A DNA stretch of 64,000 nt from CAUSKK01 sp963533935. Lineage in GTDB: Bacteria > Pseudomonadota > Gammaproteobacteria > Cardiobacteriales > Cardiobacteriaceae. The notes under the pieces are model-generated. The model did not search any database, was not told the origin of the DNA, and was given only the letters and a program-made list of their open reading frames with translations. Position numbers and translations under genes: made by a program. The stretch spans positions 1-64,000 of the forward strand of contig CAUSQL010000003.1 in assembly GCA_963533935.1 (NCBI GenBank), in the 5' to 3' direction. Below are positions 54,793-62,651 of the stretch, one piece after another (within the stretch, counting starts at the first letter, position 1; each line of letters starts with the position of its first letter).

Positions 54793-55505
54793 GTCTGGCG
54801 GAACTGTTGCAGCAGCTGCCCTTCATAAGCCCGGAGCGGGCGCAGCTGCTCATGGACGGCTTCTGGCCCATGGTGAAGGCCGGCGTCATCTACAGCATTC
54901 CCCTGGCGCTGGTGTCCTTCCTCTGCGGCCTGGTGCTGGCGCTGCTGGTGGCGCTGGTGCGCATTCGCCCCCGCGGCGGCTGGCTGCACCGCTTATGCTT
55001 AGCGCTGGCCAAGGGCTACGTGTCCATAATCCGCGGCACGCCGCTGCTGGTGCAGCTGATGATTGTTTTCTACGGCCTGCCGGCCCTGGACATTAAATTG
55101 CCAGCCCTGCCCACGGCCATCATCGGCTTCTCGCTGAACGTGGGCGCCTACGCCTCGGAAACCCTGCGCGCCGCCATTCTTTCCGTGCCCAAGGGCCAGT
55201 GGGAGGCGGGCTTCTCCATCGGCATGGGCTATATGCAGACCTTCCGCCGCATAGTCCTGCCCCAGGCGGTGCGGGTGGCGGTGCCGCCCATGAGCAATAG
55301 CTTCATCGGCCTAGTCAAGGAAACCTCGCTGGCCTCGTCCATCACCATCACCGAGCTGTTCCGCCAGGCCCAGCAGATTGCCAACCGCAGCTACGACTTT
55401 CTGCCCATCTACATGGAGGCGGCGCTGATTTACTGGCTGTTTTGCTTCCTGCTCTACCGGCTGCAAAGCCGCCTGGAAGCCCATCTGGAAAGGAGCCATG
55501 CATGA
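54789..55505 (+). CDS. Polar amino-acid ABC transporter permease (238 aa)
   Basis: HisM/GlnP-family permease with about five helices. The FWPMVKAGVIYSIPLALVSFLCGLVLALLVAL start and the EAA loop ETLRAAILSVPKGQWEAGFSIGMGYMQTFRRIVLPQAVRVAVPPMSNSFIGLVKETSL are clear. GTPLLVQLMIVFYGLPAL is another family block. Overlaps the binding-protein gene by 4 nt and the ATPase gene by 4 nt. Only one permease is present, so a homodimer is expected. Confidence 0.94.
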   Translation: MSLAELLQQLPFISPERAQLLMDGFWPMVKAGVIYSIPLALVSFLCGLVLALLVALVRIRPRGGWLHRLCLALAKGYVSIIRGTPLLVQLMIVFYGLPALDIKLPALPTAIIGFSLNVGAYASETLRAAILSVPKGQWEAGFSIGMGYMQTFRRIVLPQAVRVAVPPMSNSFIGLVKETSLASSITITELFRQAQQIANRSYDFLPIYMEAALIYWLFCFLLYRLQSRLEAHLERSHA

Positions 55506-56239
55506 TTACGGTCCGCCATATTCACAAAAGTTTCGGCGCCCAGCCGGTGCTGGCCGGGGTGGATTTAGATATTGCCGCCGGCAGCGTTACGGTCATTCTC
55601 GGCCCCTCCGGCTCCGGCAAGAGCACGCTGCTGCGCTGCATTAACGCTCTGGAACGGCCGGAGCAGGGGGTACTGCAATTTCCCGATTTGACGGTGGATT
55701 TCGCTAAAAAACCCAGCGAGGCGGAGCTAATCGCCCTGCGGCGACGCTCGGCCATGGTCTTTCAGCAATTTAACCTCTTCGCCCATAAAAACGCTCTGGA
55801 GAACGTAATGGAAGGGCCGGTGCAGGTGCAGAAGCGGCCGGTGGCAGAGGTGGAACGGGAGGCGCGGAAACTGCTGGCCCAGGTGGGCCTGGCCGGCCGG
55901 GAAGGCAGCTATGCGCACCAGCTGTCCGGCGGCCAGCAGCAGCGGGTGGCCATTGCCCGGGCCCTAGCGCTGAAGCCGCAGCTGCTGCTCTTCGATGAAC
56001 CGACGTCGGCGCTGGACCCGGAGCTGGTGCAGGGCATACTGGCGCTGATGCGCGACCTGGCCCGGGCCGGCTGGACTATGGTCGTTGTCAGCCACGAGAT
56101 TAAATTTGCCCTGGAGGTGGCCAGCCGGGTGCTGGTGATGAATGGCGGTCGGATTATTGAGACGGGGGAACCGGCGGCGCTGCTGGAAAATCCCCGGCAG
56201 GCGCTGACGCGGAAATACTTAAGTTCCATTGCCCGCTAG
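55502..56239 (+). CDS. Polar amino-acid ABC transporter ATP-binding protein (245 aa)
   Basis: Start at 55502 (MITVRHIHKSFGAQPVL) with AAGGAG 7 nt upstream. Walker A GPSGSGKSTLL, Q-loop MVFQQFNLF, signature LSGGQQQRVAIARALAL, Walker B LLLFDEPTSALDPEL, and the H-switch VVSHEIKFALEVASRVLVM. Length and sequence match the GlnQ/TcyC-type ATPases. Last gene of the importer operon; a paired dispersed repeat follows. Confidence 0.95.
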   Translation: MITVRHIHKSFGAQPVLAGVDLDIAAGSVTVILGPSGSGKSTLLRCINALERPEQGVLQFPDLTVDFAKKPSEAELIALRRRSAMVFQQFNLFAHKNALENVMEGPVQVQKRPVAEVEREARKLLAQVGLAGREGSYAHQLSGGQQQRVAIARALALKPQLLLFDEPTSALDPELVQGILALMRDLARAGWTMVVVSHEIKFALEVASRVLVMNGGRIIETGEPAALLENPRQALTRKYLSSIAR

Positions 56240-56242
56240 ATT

Positions 56243-56325
56243 ATTAAACATACAACGGGGCGCTTCCCCTGTCTGTAATTAAGCTGACAATTACAGACAG
56301 GGGAAGCGCCCCGTTGTATGTATAT
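56243..56325. repeat. Dispersed palindromic element, paired form (longest perfect arms)
   Basis: TAAACATACAACGGGGCGCT ... CTGTCTGTAATTAAG / ACAATTACAGACAGGGG ... AGCGCCCCGTTGTATGTATA. Inner ends are GTCTGT instead of GTATGT on both arms, so the two arms co-vary. Confidence 0.93.
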
Positions 56326-56348
56326 AGTGTTTTTAGCGAACGCGGAAC

Positions 56349-57011
56349 CTATTCCACGAAGCGCACCACATCCGTGAAGTCCCGCCGCGCCTTGCGCTCA
56401 ATGGGCCCGGCCCGGTAGCCGAAGGTGGCGGCCACGGCCACGCCCCATTGCTGCGGGTCGAAGAGGCCGGCGCCGGCGAGAGTCTCATTGACCTTAGCGT
56501 AGTTGAAACCCTCCACCGGGCAGCTGTCGATGCCAATCATGGCCACGCCTGTCATCATGTTCGCCAGCGCGATGTAGCACTGCTTGCAAGTCCAATCGAA
56601 TAGGGCCCGTTCGCTGTCCAATTTCATATCTTCATTAACAAACTGGCGGTAGCGGGCCAGGGTGGCGTTAATCTGCTCCGGCTCCGTGACCTTGCGCCGC
56701 TTCAAACCTTCCAGCATGAAGGGCTCATCGACGGCGCGGGTGCGGTGGGCGAGAATAATCAGCAGATGGCTGGCCGCGTCCAGCTGGTTGGCCATGCCCC
56801 AGGCCACCGGCTTAAGTTTGTCCCGCAGTTCCCTATTTTGAATGACGAGAAAGCGCCAGGGCTCCGAGCCCACAGAACTGGGCGACAGCCGCCCCAGCTC
56901 GAGAATGAAATGGAAATCTTCCGCGCTGATTTTCCGCTGCGGGTCGTAGTTGCGGGTGGATTGGCGGTTCTGGTAGGCGGCAAACACCTCGTCGCGATTT
57001 AGGATTTTCAC
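56349..57011 (-). CDS. NAD(P)H nitroreductase, NfsB/YfkO-like (220 aa)
   Basis: FMN nitroreductase. GTG start at 57011 (MKILNRDEVFAAYQNRQSTRNYDP) chosen because GAGGAG lies just upstream and other starts fall inside ilvH. Landmarks: AYQNRQSTRNYDPQRKISAEDFHFILELGRLSPSSVGSEPWRFLVIQN (R-S-x-R and PSSxGxEPW FMN loops), CYIALANMMTGVAMIGIDSCPVEGFNYAKVNETL, and WGVAVAATFGYRAGPIERKARRDFTDVVRFVE. Lies 9 bp downstream of ilvH and may be co-transcribed with it. Confidence 0.9.
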   Translation of the reverse strand: MKILNRDEVFAAYQNRQSTRNYDPQRKISAEDFHFILELGRLSPSSVGSEPWRFLVIQNRELRDKLKPVAWGMANQLDAASHLLIILAHRTRAVDEPFMLEGLKRRKVTEPEQINATLARYRQFVNEDMKLDSERALFDWTCKQCYIALANMMTGVAMIGIDSCPVEGFNYAKVNETLAGAGLFDPQQWGVAVAATFGYRAGPIERKARRDFTDVVRFVE

Positions 57012-57022
57012 GTTACTCCTCA

Positions 57023-57532
57023 TTAAAGAATCAGACACTTGCCGGAACCGGTGGTGGCCAGGCCCGTAACTCCGGTGCGCGACAGCTCGACGATAACCTC
57101 CGGCTCCAGGGCGCCGATGAAGGCGTCCAATTTGCGCTGGGAGCCGGAGATTTCAAAAATTACCGTGGTCGGCGAGATGGCCACCACCCGGCCGCGGAAG
57201 GCCTCGTTCAGTTGCAGGTAGGCGGCGCGGCGGCTGGCGTCGGCCTGCACCTTCACCAGCATCATTTCCCGGTCGATGAATTCGCTGTCGGACAGGTTCA
57301 CCAGCTTAATCACCTCCACCAGCTTGTTCAGCTGCTTGTTGATTTGCTCGATTAATTTGTCGTCGCAGTGGGTTACCAGCGTCAGGCGGGAAACGGTGGG
57401 GTCCTGGGTCGGCGCCACGTTCAGGCAGTCGATGTTAAAGCCGCGGGCGGAGAACAGGCCCACCACCCGCGACAGGGCGCCGGCCTCGTTCTCCAGCAGC
57501 AGGGAAACCACGTGTCTCTTAATCTCGTTCAT
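57023..57532 (-). CDS. ilvH: Acetolactate synthase small (regulatory) subunit
   Basis: 169 aa with N-terminal ACT domain (HVVSLLLENEAGALSRVVGLFSARGFNIDCLNVAPTQDPTVSRLTLVT) that binds valine for feedback control and a C-terminal ferredoxin-like domain (REMMLVKVQA ... GRVVAISPTTVIFEISGSQRKLDAFIGALEPEVIVELSRTGVTGLATTGSGK). Overlaps the large-subunit gene by 4 nt. Confidence 0.96.
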   Translation of the reverse strand: MNEIKRHVVSLLLENEAGALSRVVGLFSARGFNIDCLNVAPTQDPTVSRLTLVTHCDDKLIEQINKQLNKLVEVIKLVNLSDSEFIDREMMLVKVQADASRRAAYLQLNEAFRGRVVAISPTTVIFEISGSQRKLDAFIGALEPEVIVELSRTGVTGLATTGSGKCLIL

Positions 57533-59280
57533 AGCAATACAATTCCTTCGTTGGCACAGTTGGCCGAATCACATTTCTCACCCAGGATAATTTCGTTCTG
57601 GCTGCCGCCGGCGGGAATCATGGGGAAGACCTTTTCCAGCTTGTCGGTGATGATGTCCACGAATACGGTTTTCCCCTTCATGGCCAGCACCTCTTTTAAT
57701 TTGTTCTCCAGCTCGGCCGGCTTCTCAATGCGCACGCCCACGTGGCCGTAAGCCTCGGCCAGCTTGACGAAGTCCGGCGCCGTGGCCATGTCCGTGTGGG
57801 AGTAGCGCTTGGCGTAGAACATCTCCTGCCACTGGCGCACCATGCCCAGGTAGCCGTTGTTCAGGCAGATAATTTTCACGGGAATGTTGTATTCCTTGGC
57901 CGTGGTCATTTCCTGCAGCATCATCTGAATGGAACCGTCGCCGGTGATGCAGAACACCTCCTCGCCGGGGCAGGCCAGCTTGGCGCCGATGGCGGCCGGA
58001 TAGCCGAAGCCCATGGTGCCGAGGCCGCCGGAATTCACCCAGCGCCGCGGCCGGTCAAAGCCGAAATATTGGGCCACCCACATCTGGTGCTGGCCCACGT
58101 CGGAGCAGACCACCCCCTTGCCGCGGGTTAATTTGTGCAGCGTTTGAATGACCTTCTGCGGCTTAATCACCTTGTCGCTGTCCTCGTAGTTAAGGCAGTG
58201 CACGGAACGCCATTTCTCAATCTGTTCCCACCATTTGCTCAGGTCGGCGCCGCCGTCGGCGCCCAGGGCCTCCAGCATGTCCGTGAGGACGGATTTAACC
58301 GCGCCGACGATGGGCACGTGCACTTCCACGTTCTTGGCAATGGAGGAGGGGTCGATGTCGATGTGGATAATCTGCGCCTCGGGGCAGAAGTTGGCCAGAT
58401 TACCCGTAACCCGGTCGTCGAAGCGGGCGCCCACCGCCAGCAGCACGTCGCAGTAGTGCATGGCCAGGTTCGCCTCGAAGGTGCCGTGCATGCCGAGCAT
58501 GCCGAGGAAGTTTCTATGGCTGGCCGGATAGGCGCCCAGACCCATCAGCGTATTGGTGATGGGCAGATTCAGCCGCTGCACCAGCTGGGTCAGTTCTGCG
58601 CTGGCGTTATCGAGTATGACGCCGCCGCCGCTGTAGACCATGGGCTTCTTCGCCCGCTTCAGCAGCTTCAGTGCCTTTTTAATTTGTCCCCGGTTGCCCT
58701 CGCTGTTGGGCTGGTAGGAGCGCAAACTGATGGTTTCCGGATAGGCGAAGGAGGTTTTCGCGCCGGTAACGTCCTTGGGAATGTCGATGAGCACCGGGCC
58801 GGGCCGGCCGGAGCGGGCGATGTAGAAGGCTTTCTTAAAGGTTTCCGCCAGCTGTTCGATGTTTTTAACCAGGAAGCTGTGCTTCACCACCGGCCGGGTA
58901 ACGCCCACCGCGTCCACCTCCTGGAAGGCGTCGTTGCCGATGAGTTCCGAGGGCACCTGGCCGGAAATTATCACCAGGGGAATGGAATCGCTGTGGGCGG
59001 TGGCAATGCCGGTAACCGCGTTGGTCAATCCCGGGCCGGAGGTTACCAGCGCCACGCCCACCTGGCCGGACACCCGCGCGTAGCCGTCGGCGGCGTGTAC
59101 CGCGCCCTGCTCGTGGCGGGCGAGGATATGTTGCAGGTGATTCTGTCGGTAGATGGCGTCATAGATGTGGAGCACGGCGCCGCCGGGATAGCCAAAAACG
59201 TACTTGACGTCCTCGGCCGCCAGACATTCCAAAATGATTTCCGCACCACTCAAGGTGATGTGATTTTTAAGTTTAGCCAT
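57529..59280 (-). CDS. ilvI: Acetolactate synthase large (catalytic) subunit
   Basis: ThDP/FAD enzyme, first common step of valine/leucine/isoleucine synthesis. Start at 59280 (MAKLKNHITLSGAEIILECL); 583 aa. Landmarks: YVFGYPGGAVLHIYDAI, the catalytic Glu in LARHEQGAVHAADGYARVSGQVGVALVTSGPG, FQEVDAVGVTRPVVKHSFLV, ThDP motif ITGDGSIQMMLQEMTTAKEYNIPVKIICLNNGYLGMVRQWQE. It ends in an unusual tail (GEKCDSANCANEGIVLL). ilvI-ilvH are coupled; ilvC lies 1 kb upstream on the same strand, separated by rpiB. Confidence 0.96.
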   Translation of the reverse strand: MAKLKNHITLSGAEIILECLAAEDVKYVFGYPGGAVLHIYDAIYRQNHLQHILARHEQGAVHAADGYARVSGQVGVALVTSGPGLTNAVTGIATAHSDSIPLVIISGQVPSELIGNDAFQEVDAVGVTRPVVKHSFLVKNIEQLAETFKKAFYIARSGRPGPVLIDIPKDVTGAKTSFAYPETISLRSYQPNSEGNRGQIKKALKLLKRAKKPMVYSGGGVILDNASAELTQLVQRLNLPITNTLMGLGAYPASHRNFLGMLGMHGTFEANLAMHYCDVLLAVGARFDDRVTGNLANFCPEAQIIHIDIDPSSIAKNVEVHVPIVGAVKSVLTDMLEALGADGGADLSKWWEQIEKWRSVHCLNYEDSDKVIKPQKVIQTLHKLTRGKGVVCSDVGQHQMWVAQYFGFDRPRRWVNSGGLGTMGFGYPAAIGAKLACPGEEVFCITGDGSIQMMLQEMTTAKEYNIPVKIICLNNGYLGMVRQWQEMFYAKRYSHTDMATAPDFVKLAEAYGHVGVRIEKPAELENKLKEVLAMKGKTVFVDIITDKLEKVFPMIPAGGSQNEIILGEKCDSANCANEGIVLL

Positions 59281-59370
59281 GGGAACACCAAAATTAAGAA
59301 ACAAGCGCCAACTTTAGCAGCGCAGCGGGAAAAGAATCAATGGCGGCCGGCGGCAGTGAGACCGTTAGCT

Positions 59371-59499
59371 TAAACAAACGGACGGGCGCTTCCCCTGTAT
59401 GTAATTAAAGCGCTAAATACATACATGGGAAGCGCCCGAGCGTTAGCGACGGGTGCGTGAGACCCGCAGGGGCGAACAACCGCCCGACCGTCGGTAAAC
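59371..59499. repeat. Dispersed palindromic element, long variant in the right arm
   Basis: Left arm TAAACAAACGGACGGGCGCT is standard; the right arm carries CGAGCGTTAGCGACGGGTGC ... GGGGCGAACAAC between AAGCGCC and CGCCCGACCGTCGGTAAA. This is the mirror image of the GTTGTTCG...CGCTAACGCTCG inserts seen in left arms elsewhere. Confidence 0.88.
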
Positions 59500-59649
59500 A
59501 ATTATTGGTAGCTTAGCCAGGGTCTCCGTTAATTAATGGTCAGGCTAGAAGTGTCGCCGTTTTATTTGCTGGTCTGTGGCCGGCGGCGGCGGGCGGTGCA
59601 ACGACATCTACGGCCACATTAATGGGTAAAAACCCCGTTATTATCGTCA

Positions 59650-59729
59650 TTTACCGACGGACGGGCGCTTAGATTGTATGTTTAAACAGATAAATAAACA
59701 TACAGGGAAAGCGCCCGTCCGTCGGTAAA
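59650..59729. repeat. Dispersed palindromic element, paired form
   Basis: TTTACCGACGGACGGGCGCT ... TTGTATGTTTAAACAG / AAATAAACATACAGGG ... AAGCGCCCGTCCGTCGGTAAA; outer 20 bp of the arms pair perfectly. Confidence 0.93.
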
Positions 59730-59747
59730 CCGTTTGAAGTGGAGAGA

Positions 59748-60197
59748 TTATTTAAGGTGCTGCGCCTCGAAGTCCGCAATTTCCAGCACCTTCGGCCCGT
59801 AGGCGCTGGCCGGGTCGTGGCGCAGATCCAGCCAGATGCTCACCAGCGTCCAGGCCGCCGGCACCGCAATCACGTTCTGACCCATGCAGAGAATCTGCGC
59901 GTCGTAGTTTTCCACGGCGCCGCGGACGGTGGTCAGGTCGTGGGCGGTGGCGGCGCGCACCCCCTTCACCTTATTGGCGGCAATGGCCGTACCCAGGCCC
60001 GTGCCGCAGATGAGTATGGCCCGGTCCGCCTGGCCGGCGGCAATTTTCTGCGCCACCGCAAAGGACAGCTGCGGGTAGCTCTGTTCCAGGTCCGACAGGT
60101 CCAGCAGCGAGCTGATGCGCCGGTCCTGCTCCAGCTGGGCCTTGAGGCCGTTCTTAAGAATGGTGCCGTTGGCCGGCGCCGCTATGATTAGTCGCAT
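59748..60197 (-). CDS. rpiB: RpiB/LacAB-family sugar-phosphate isomerase (149 aa)
   Basis: Ribose-5-phosphate isomerase B family. The block AILICGTGLGTAIAANKVKGVRAATAHDLTTVRGAVENYDAQILCMGQNVI covers the phosphate loop and conserved Gly/Asn residues; LRLIIAAPANGTILKNGLKAQL is the N-terminal strand-loop. The usual catalytic Cys of RpiB is seen in LICGTG. Sequence details (AHDL in place of CSD) leave open a lacB- or erythrulose-4-phosphate-isomerase-like specificity. Follows ilvC on the same strand after a terminator hairpin. Confidence 0.85.
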   Translation of the reverse strand: MRLIIAAPANGTILKNGLKAQLEQDRRISSLLDLSDLEQSYPQLSFAVAQKIAAGQADRAILICGTGLGTAIAANKVKGVRAATAHDLTTVRGAVENYDAQILCMGQNVIAVPAAWTLVSIWLDLRHDPASAYGPKVLEIADFEAQHLK

Positions 60198-60218
60198 GGC
60201 TTACTCCATAGAGCCGAT

Positions 60219-60246
60219 GGGAAAAAGCGCCTCCGAAGAAGCGCTC
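60219..60246 (-). terminator. Intrinsic terminator of ilvC
   Basis: On the minus strand, GAGCGCTTC-TTCG-GAGGCGCT followed by TTTTTCCC (stem roughly 60225-60242). It lies a few bases beyond the ilvC stop, so rpiB probably has its own promoter or relies on read-through. Confidence 0.75.
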
Positions 60247-60252
60247 TGCCGA

Positions 60253-61266
60253 TTAGTTTTTAGAGGTGTCCACCAGCCGGTTGGCCTTAATCCAAGGCAT
60301 CATGTCCCGCAATTTCGCGCCGACCAGCTCAATTTGGTGCTCCGCATTCTGGCGGCGGCGGGCGGTCATGGACGGGGCGCCGGCCTGGTATTCCAGAATA
60401 AAGCGCTTGGCGTATTCACCGTTCTGAATATTGGTCAGGCACTCTTCCATGGCGTAGCGGCTTTCCTCGTTGATGACTTCCGGGCCGGTTACGTACTCGC
60501 CGAACTCCGCGTTGTTGGAGATGGAATAGTTCATGTTGGCGATGCCGCCCTCGTAGATTAGGTCCACGATTAATTTCATCTCGTGCAGGCACTCGAAGTA
60601 GGCCATTTCCGGCGCGTAGCCCGCCCTAACTAGGGTTTCAAAGCCGGCCTTAATCAGTTCAACCACGCCGCCGCAGAGCACCGCCTGCTCACCGAATAGG
60701 TCCGTTTCCGTCTCTTCCCGGAAGCTGGTTTCAATGATGCCGGCCTTGCCGCCGCCGTTGGCCACCGCGTAGGCCAGGGCAATGTTGCGGGCCTTGCCGC
60801 TGCGGTCGGCGGCCACGGCGATGAGGTGGGGCACGCCGCCGCCCTGGGTGTAGGTGGAACGCACTGTGTGGCCGGGGGCCTTCGGCGCAATCATAATTAC
60901 GTCCAAATCGGCGCGCGGTACCACCTGGCCGTAGTGCACGTTAAAGCCGTGGGCGAAGGCCAGGGCAGCGCCCTCCTTGATATCCTTTTCAATGCTCCTG
61001 TAGACGGCGGCAATGTTTTCGTCGGGCAGCAGAATCATAACCACGTCGGCGCCCCGCACCGCCTCATTAACCTCCTTGACGGTGAGGCCGGCATTCACGG
61101 CCTTGGGCCAGGAGGCCCCGCCGGCGCGCAGGCCCACCACCACCTTAACGCCGCTGTCCTTCAGGTTATTGGCGTGGGCGTGGCCCTGGGAGCCGTAGCC
61201 GATGATGGCCACGGTTTTACCCTGTAGGGTGCTCATGTCGGCGTCTTTGTCGTAATAAACTTTCAT
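60253..61266 (-). CDS. ilvC: Ketol-acid reductoisomerase (NADP+), class I
   Basis: Second step of branched-chain amino-acid synthesis. 337 aa (short class I). Landmarks: VAIIGYGSQGHAHANNLKDSGVKVVVGLR (NADPH fold), VMILLPDENIAAVY, AFAHGFNVHYGQVVPRADLDVIMIAPKAPGHTVRSTY, the metal-binding ETETDLFGEQAVLCGGVVELIKAGFE and YFECLHEMKLIVDLIYEGGIANMNYSISNNAEFGEYVTG. Together with ilvI-ilvH it supplies acetohydroxy acid synthesis in this window. Confidence 0.97.
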   Translation of the reverse strand: MKVYYDKDADMSTLQGKTVAIIGYGSQGHAHANNLKDSGVKVVVGLRAGGASWPKAVNAGLTVKEVNEAVRGADVVMILLPDENIAAVYRSIEKDIKEGAALAFAHGFNVHYGQVVPRADLDVIMIAPKAPGHTVRSTYTQGGGVPHLIAVAADRSGKARNIALAYAVANGGGKAGIIETSFREETETDLFGEQAVLCGGVVELIKAGFETLVRAGYAPEMAYFECLHEMKLIVDLIYEGGIANMNYSISNNAEFGEYVTGPEVINEESRYAMEECLTNIQNGEYAKRFILEYQAGAPSMTARRRQNAEHQIELVGAKLRDMMPWIKANRLVDTSKN

Positions 61267-61509
61267 TGCATATCCTTAGCTTTGATTAACGGGAAATTGA
61301 GGCCGGCGCTGGCCGGCGGCCGAGCCATTTTAGCGCAACCCCGGGCCGGGCCCGCAGGCCATAAAATCTTTTACTCTGAATCCGGGTCTTTTAATTGAAA
61401 AAACTTTTCCCCTTTTAATTCAAAATAAAATTCATAAACGGTCTAAAGAAAAGCAACAAAACCAGTGCTTTTGCTATTATTAATACTTTGATATTAACGA
61501 GGATAAATC

Positions 61510-61800
61510 ATGACCGTTTTCGTGCGCGCGACCTTCATCACGAACCTCAATAAGACTAAGGATTTTGTCGCGCTCTGTGATGAATTGGTAATTAAGAGCC
61601 GGGAGGAGGAGGGCTGCGAGCAATATCTGCTGGGCCAGGACCGCCACAACCCGGGCCGTTTCACCTTTATAGAAGTGTGGTCCAGCCAGGAGGAGTTGGA
61701 CCGGCACAGCCGCAGCGAGCACTACCAGCGCATCGTGCCGCAGCTGGTGGCCCTGGCCGAACAGGAGCCGGAAATTATCTATTTAAATCAGGTTCTTTAG
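61510..61800 (+). CDS. Antibiotic biosynthesis monooxygenase (ABM) domain protein (96 aa)
   Basis: Single ABM dimeric alpha/beta barrel domain: VFVRATFITNLNKTKDFVALCDELVIKSREEEGCEQYLLGQDRHNPGRFTFIEVWSSQEELDRHSRSEHYQRIVPQLVAL. The pattern SRxEEGCxxY...xPxxFxxxExWxSxxxLxxHxxSxHxxR is the YgiN-type signature (quinol monooxygenase or similar). ACGAGGATAAATC precedes the ATG. Its last codons are part of an intrinsic terminator. Monocistronic, divergent from ilvC. Confidence 0.9.
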   Translation: MTVFVRATFITNLNKTKDFVALCDELVIKSREEEGCEQYLLGQDRHNPGRFTFIEVWSSQEELDRHSRSEHYQRIVPQLVALAEQEPEIIYLNQVL

Positions 61801-61815
61801 GGCCTGATTTTTTTA
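61786..61815 (+). terminator. Intrinsic terminator overlapping the ABM stop codon
   Basis: AATCAGG (61786-61792) pairs with CCTGATT (61803-61809), followed by a T-run; the stop codon TAG lies in the loop. Confidence 0.8.
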
Positions 61816-61903
61816 CCAACAATTAGCCCAATCATTAATTGGCGATTAATAATTAGCGAATTATTTAATTCGCCGCCGACAATTAAAATTAATCCATATT
61901 TTC

Positions 61904-61955
61904 TTTGCCCGAAGGCCAATGGCTGCGGGCAAATTCCCCGAAACTTTCCTATACT
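61904..61955 (+). promoter_or_regulatory. Candidate promoter with inverted repeat upstream of the surface-lipoprotein pair
   Basis: TTTGCCCG (61904-61911) and CGGGCAAA (61926-61933) form an 8-bp inverted repeat with an inner GGCC/GGC pairing; a TATACT -10-like box follows at 61950-61955, 40 bp before the start codon. The dyad covers the -35 area and could be an operator or an RNA hairpin. Confidence 0.4.
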
Positions 61956-61994
61956 TAATCCTATTAGCCTAATTAAGCATTCATAGGAGCCAAT

Positions 61995-62606
61995 ATGAAC
62001 AAGAGCGTACCCGGAGCCCTTCTGCTGCTAATTCTGGTCGGCTGCGGCAGCGGCGCTAAAACCCCCGCCGCCAGCGGCGGCACCGTGAGCGGCGGCCCGC
62101 CCCAATCGCTGCGGGGGGATTACGTGGAAATCAACGGCCAGCGGCTGTCCCTCCGGGACGGCAAAAAGGGCGGTGACCCCAGCCAGTTCACGGTGCCCGA
62201 TGAGCTGCGCCAGCCGGAAGCCCACTACGGCGCCACTGGCGCCACTGCCGCCATCACCAAACAGGACTATCTGTCCACCCAGGGCCTAAATCTGGAGAAG
62301 GTGCCAGACCTGGGCCGGGGCCGCTACCAGGGCGCCGCGCAAATCATCGACGGCATTAGCCCCAACCACACCGGCAGCGCCGGCCTCAACGTGGACTTCG
62401 CCCACAAGACCGTGGCCGGTCGTTTGAACAGTCCGCCGCCCTACAACGACGGCGTGGACGGCCTGAATTTCGCCGGGAAAATTAACGGCCCCGGCTTTAA
62501 TGCAAGGCAATATAATGGCCCCGTCTCCGGCGGCGACGCCGCGGGACTAGCTGGCGCCGGCCCGGGAGCCCAGGAAGTTTACGGGGTCTTCGGCGGGCGC
62601 AAGTAA
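61995..62606 (+). CDS. TbpB-like (Slam-type) surface lipoprotein, short form (203 aa)
   Basis: Signal MNKSVPGALLLLILVGC with lipobox LVGC; GGAGCC lies before the ATG. A short Gly/Pro spacer is followed by DYVEINGQRLSL, a region SLNVDFAHKTVAGRLN-like (GLNVDFAHKTVAGRLNSPPPYNDGVDGLNFAGKINGPGFNA) and a terminal DAAGLAGAGPGAQEVYGVFGGRK. The last two blocks are the closing strands of the transferrin-binding-protein-type barrel (xVDFxxKTVxGxL, GxFGGxK). It is much smaller than the genes at 35780 and 62652 and has lost part of the barrel. Immediately upstream of its larger paralogue. Confidence 0.82.
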   Translation: MNKSVPGALLLLILVGCGSGAKTPAASGGTVSGGPPQSLRGDYVEINGQRLSLRDGKKGGDPSQFTVPDELRQPEAHYGATGATAAITKQDYLSTQGLNLEKVPDLGRGRYQGAAQIIDGISPNHTGSAGLNVDFAHKTVAGRLNSPPPYNDGVDGLNFAGKINGPGFNARQYNGPVSGGDAAGLAGAGPGAQEVYGVFGGRK

Positions 62607-62651
62607 TTGCGAGGGTGCTGCGTGCACCCCCTGATACTAAGGAGTATTAAT

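Larger units (their letters stand above)
59281..59747. other. 467-bp gap holding two dispersed elements
   Basis: Elements at 59371-59499 (long variant) and 59650-59729 (paired). The 59500-59649 part has no ORF or RNA that I recognise. The ilvI promoter/leader must lie near 59281-59370; I do not see an obvious leader peptide rich in Leu/Val/Ile codons. Confidence 0.6.

Noticed and set aside
58135..59373. Plus-strand 412-codon open frame opposite ilvI
   Set aside because: It is the antisense shadow of ilvI, with His/Val/Gly-rich low-complexity translation and no ribosome site.
59281..59747. ilv leader peptide/attenuator
   Set aside because: I found no short ORF rich in Leu, Ile or Val codons with an attendant terminator in this gap.
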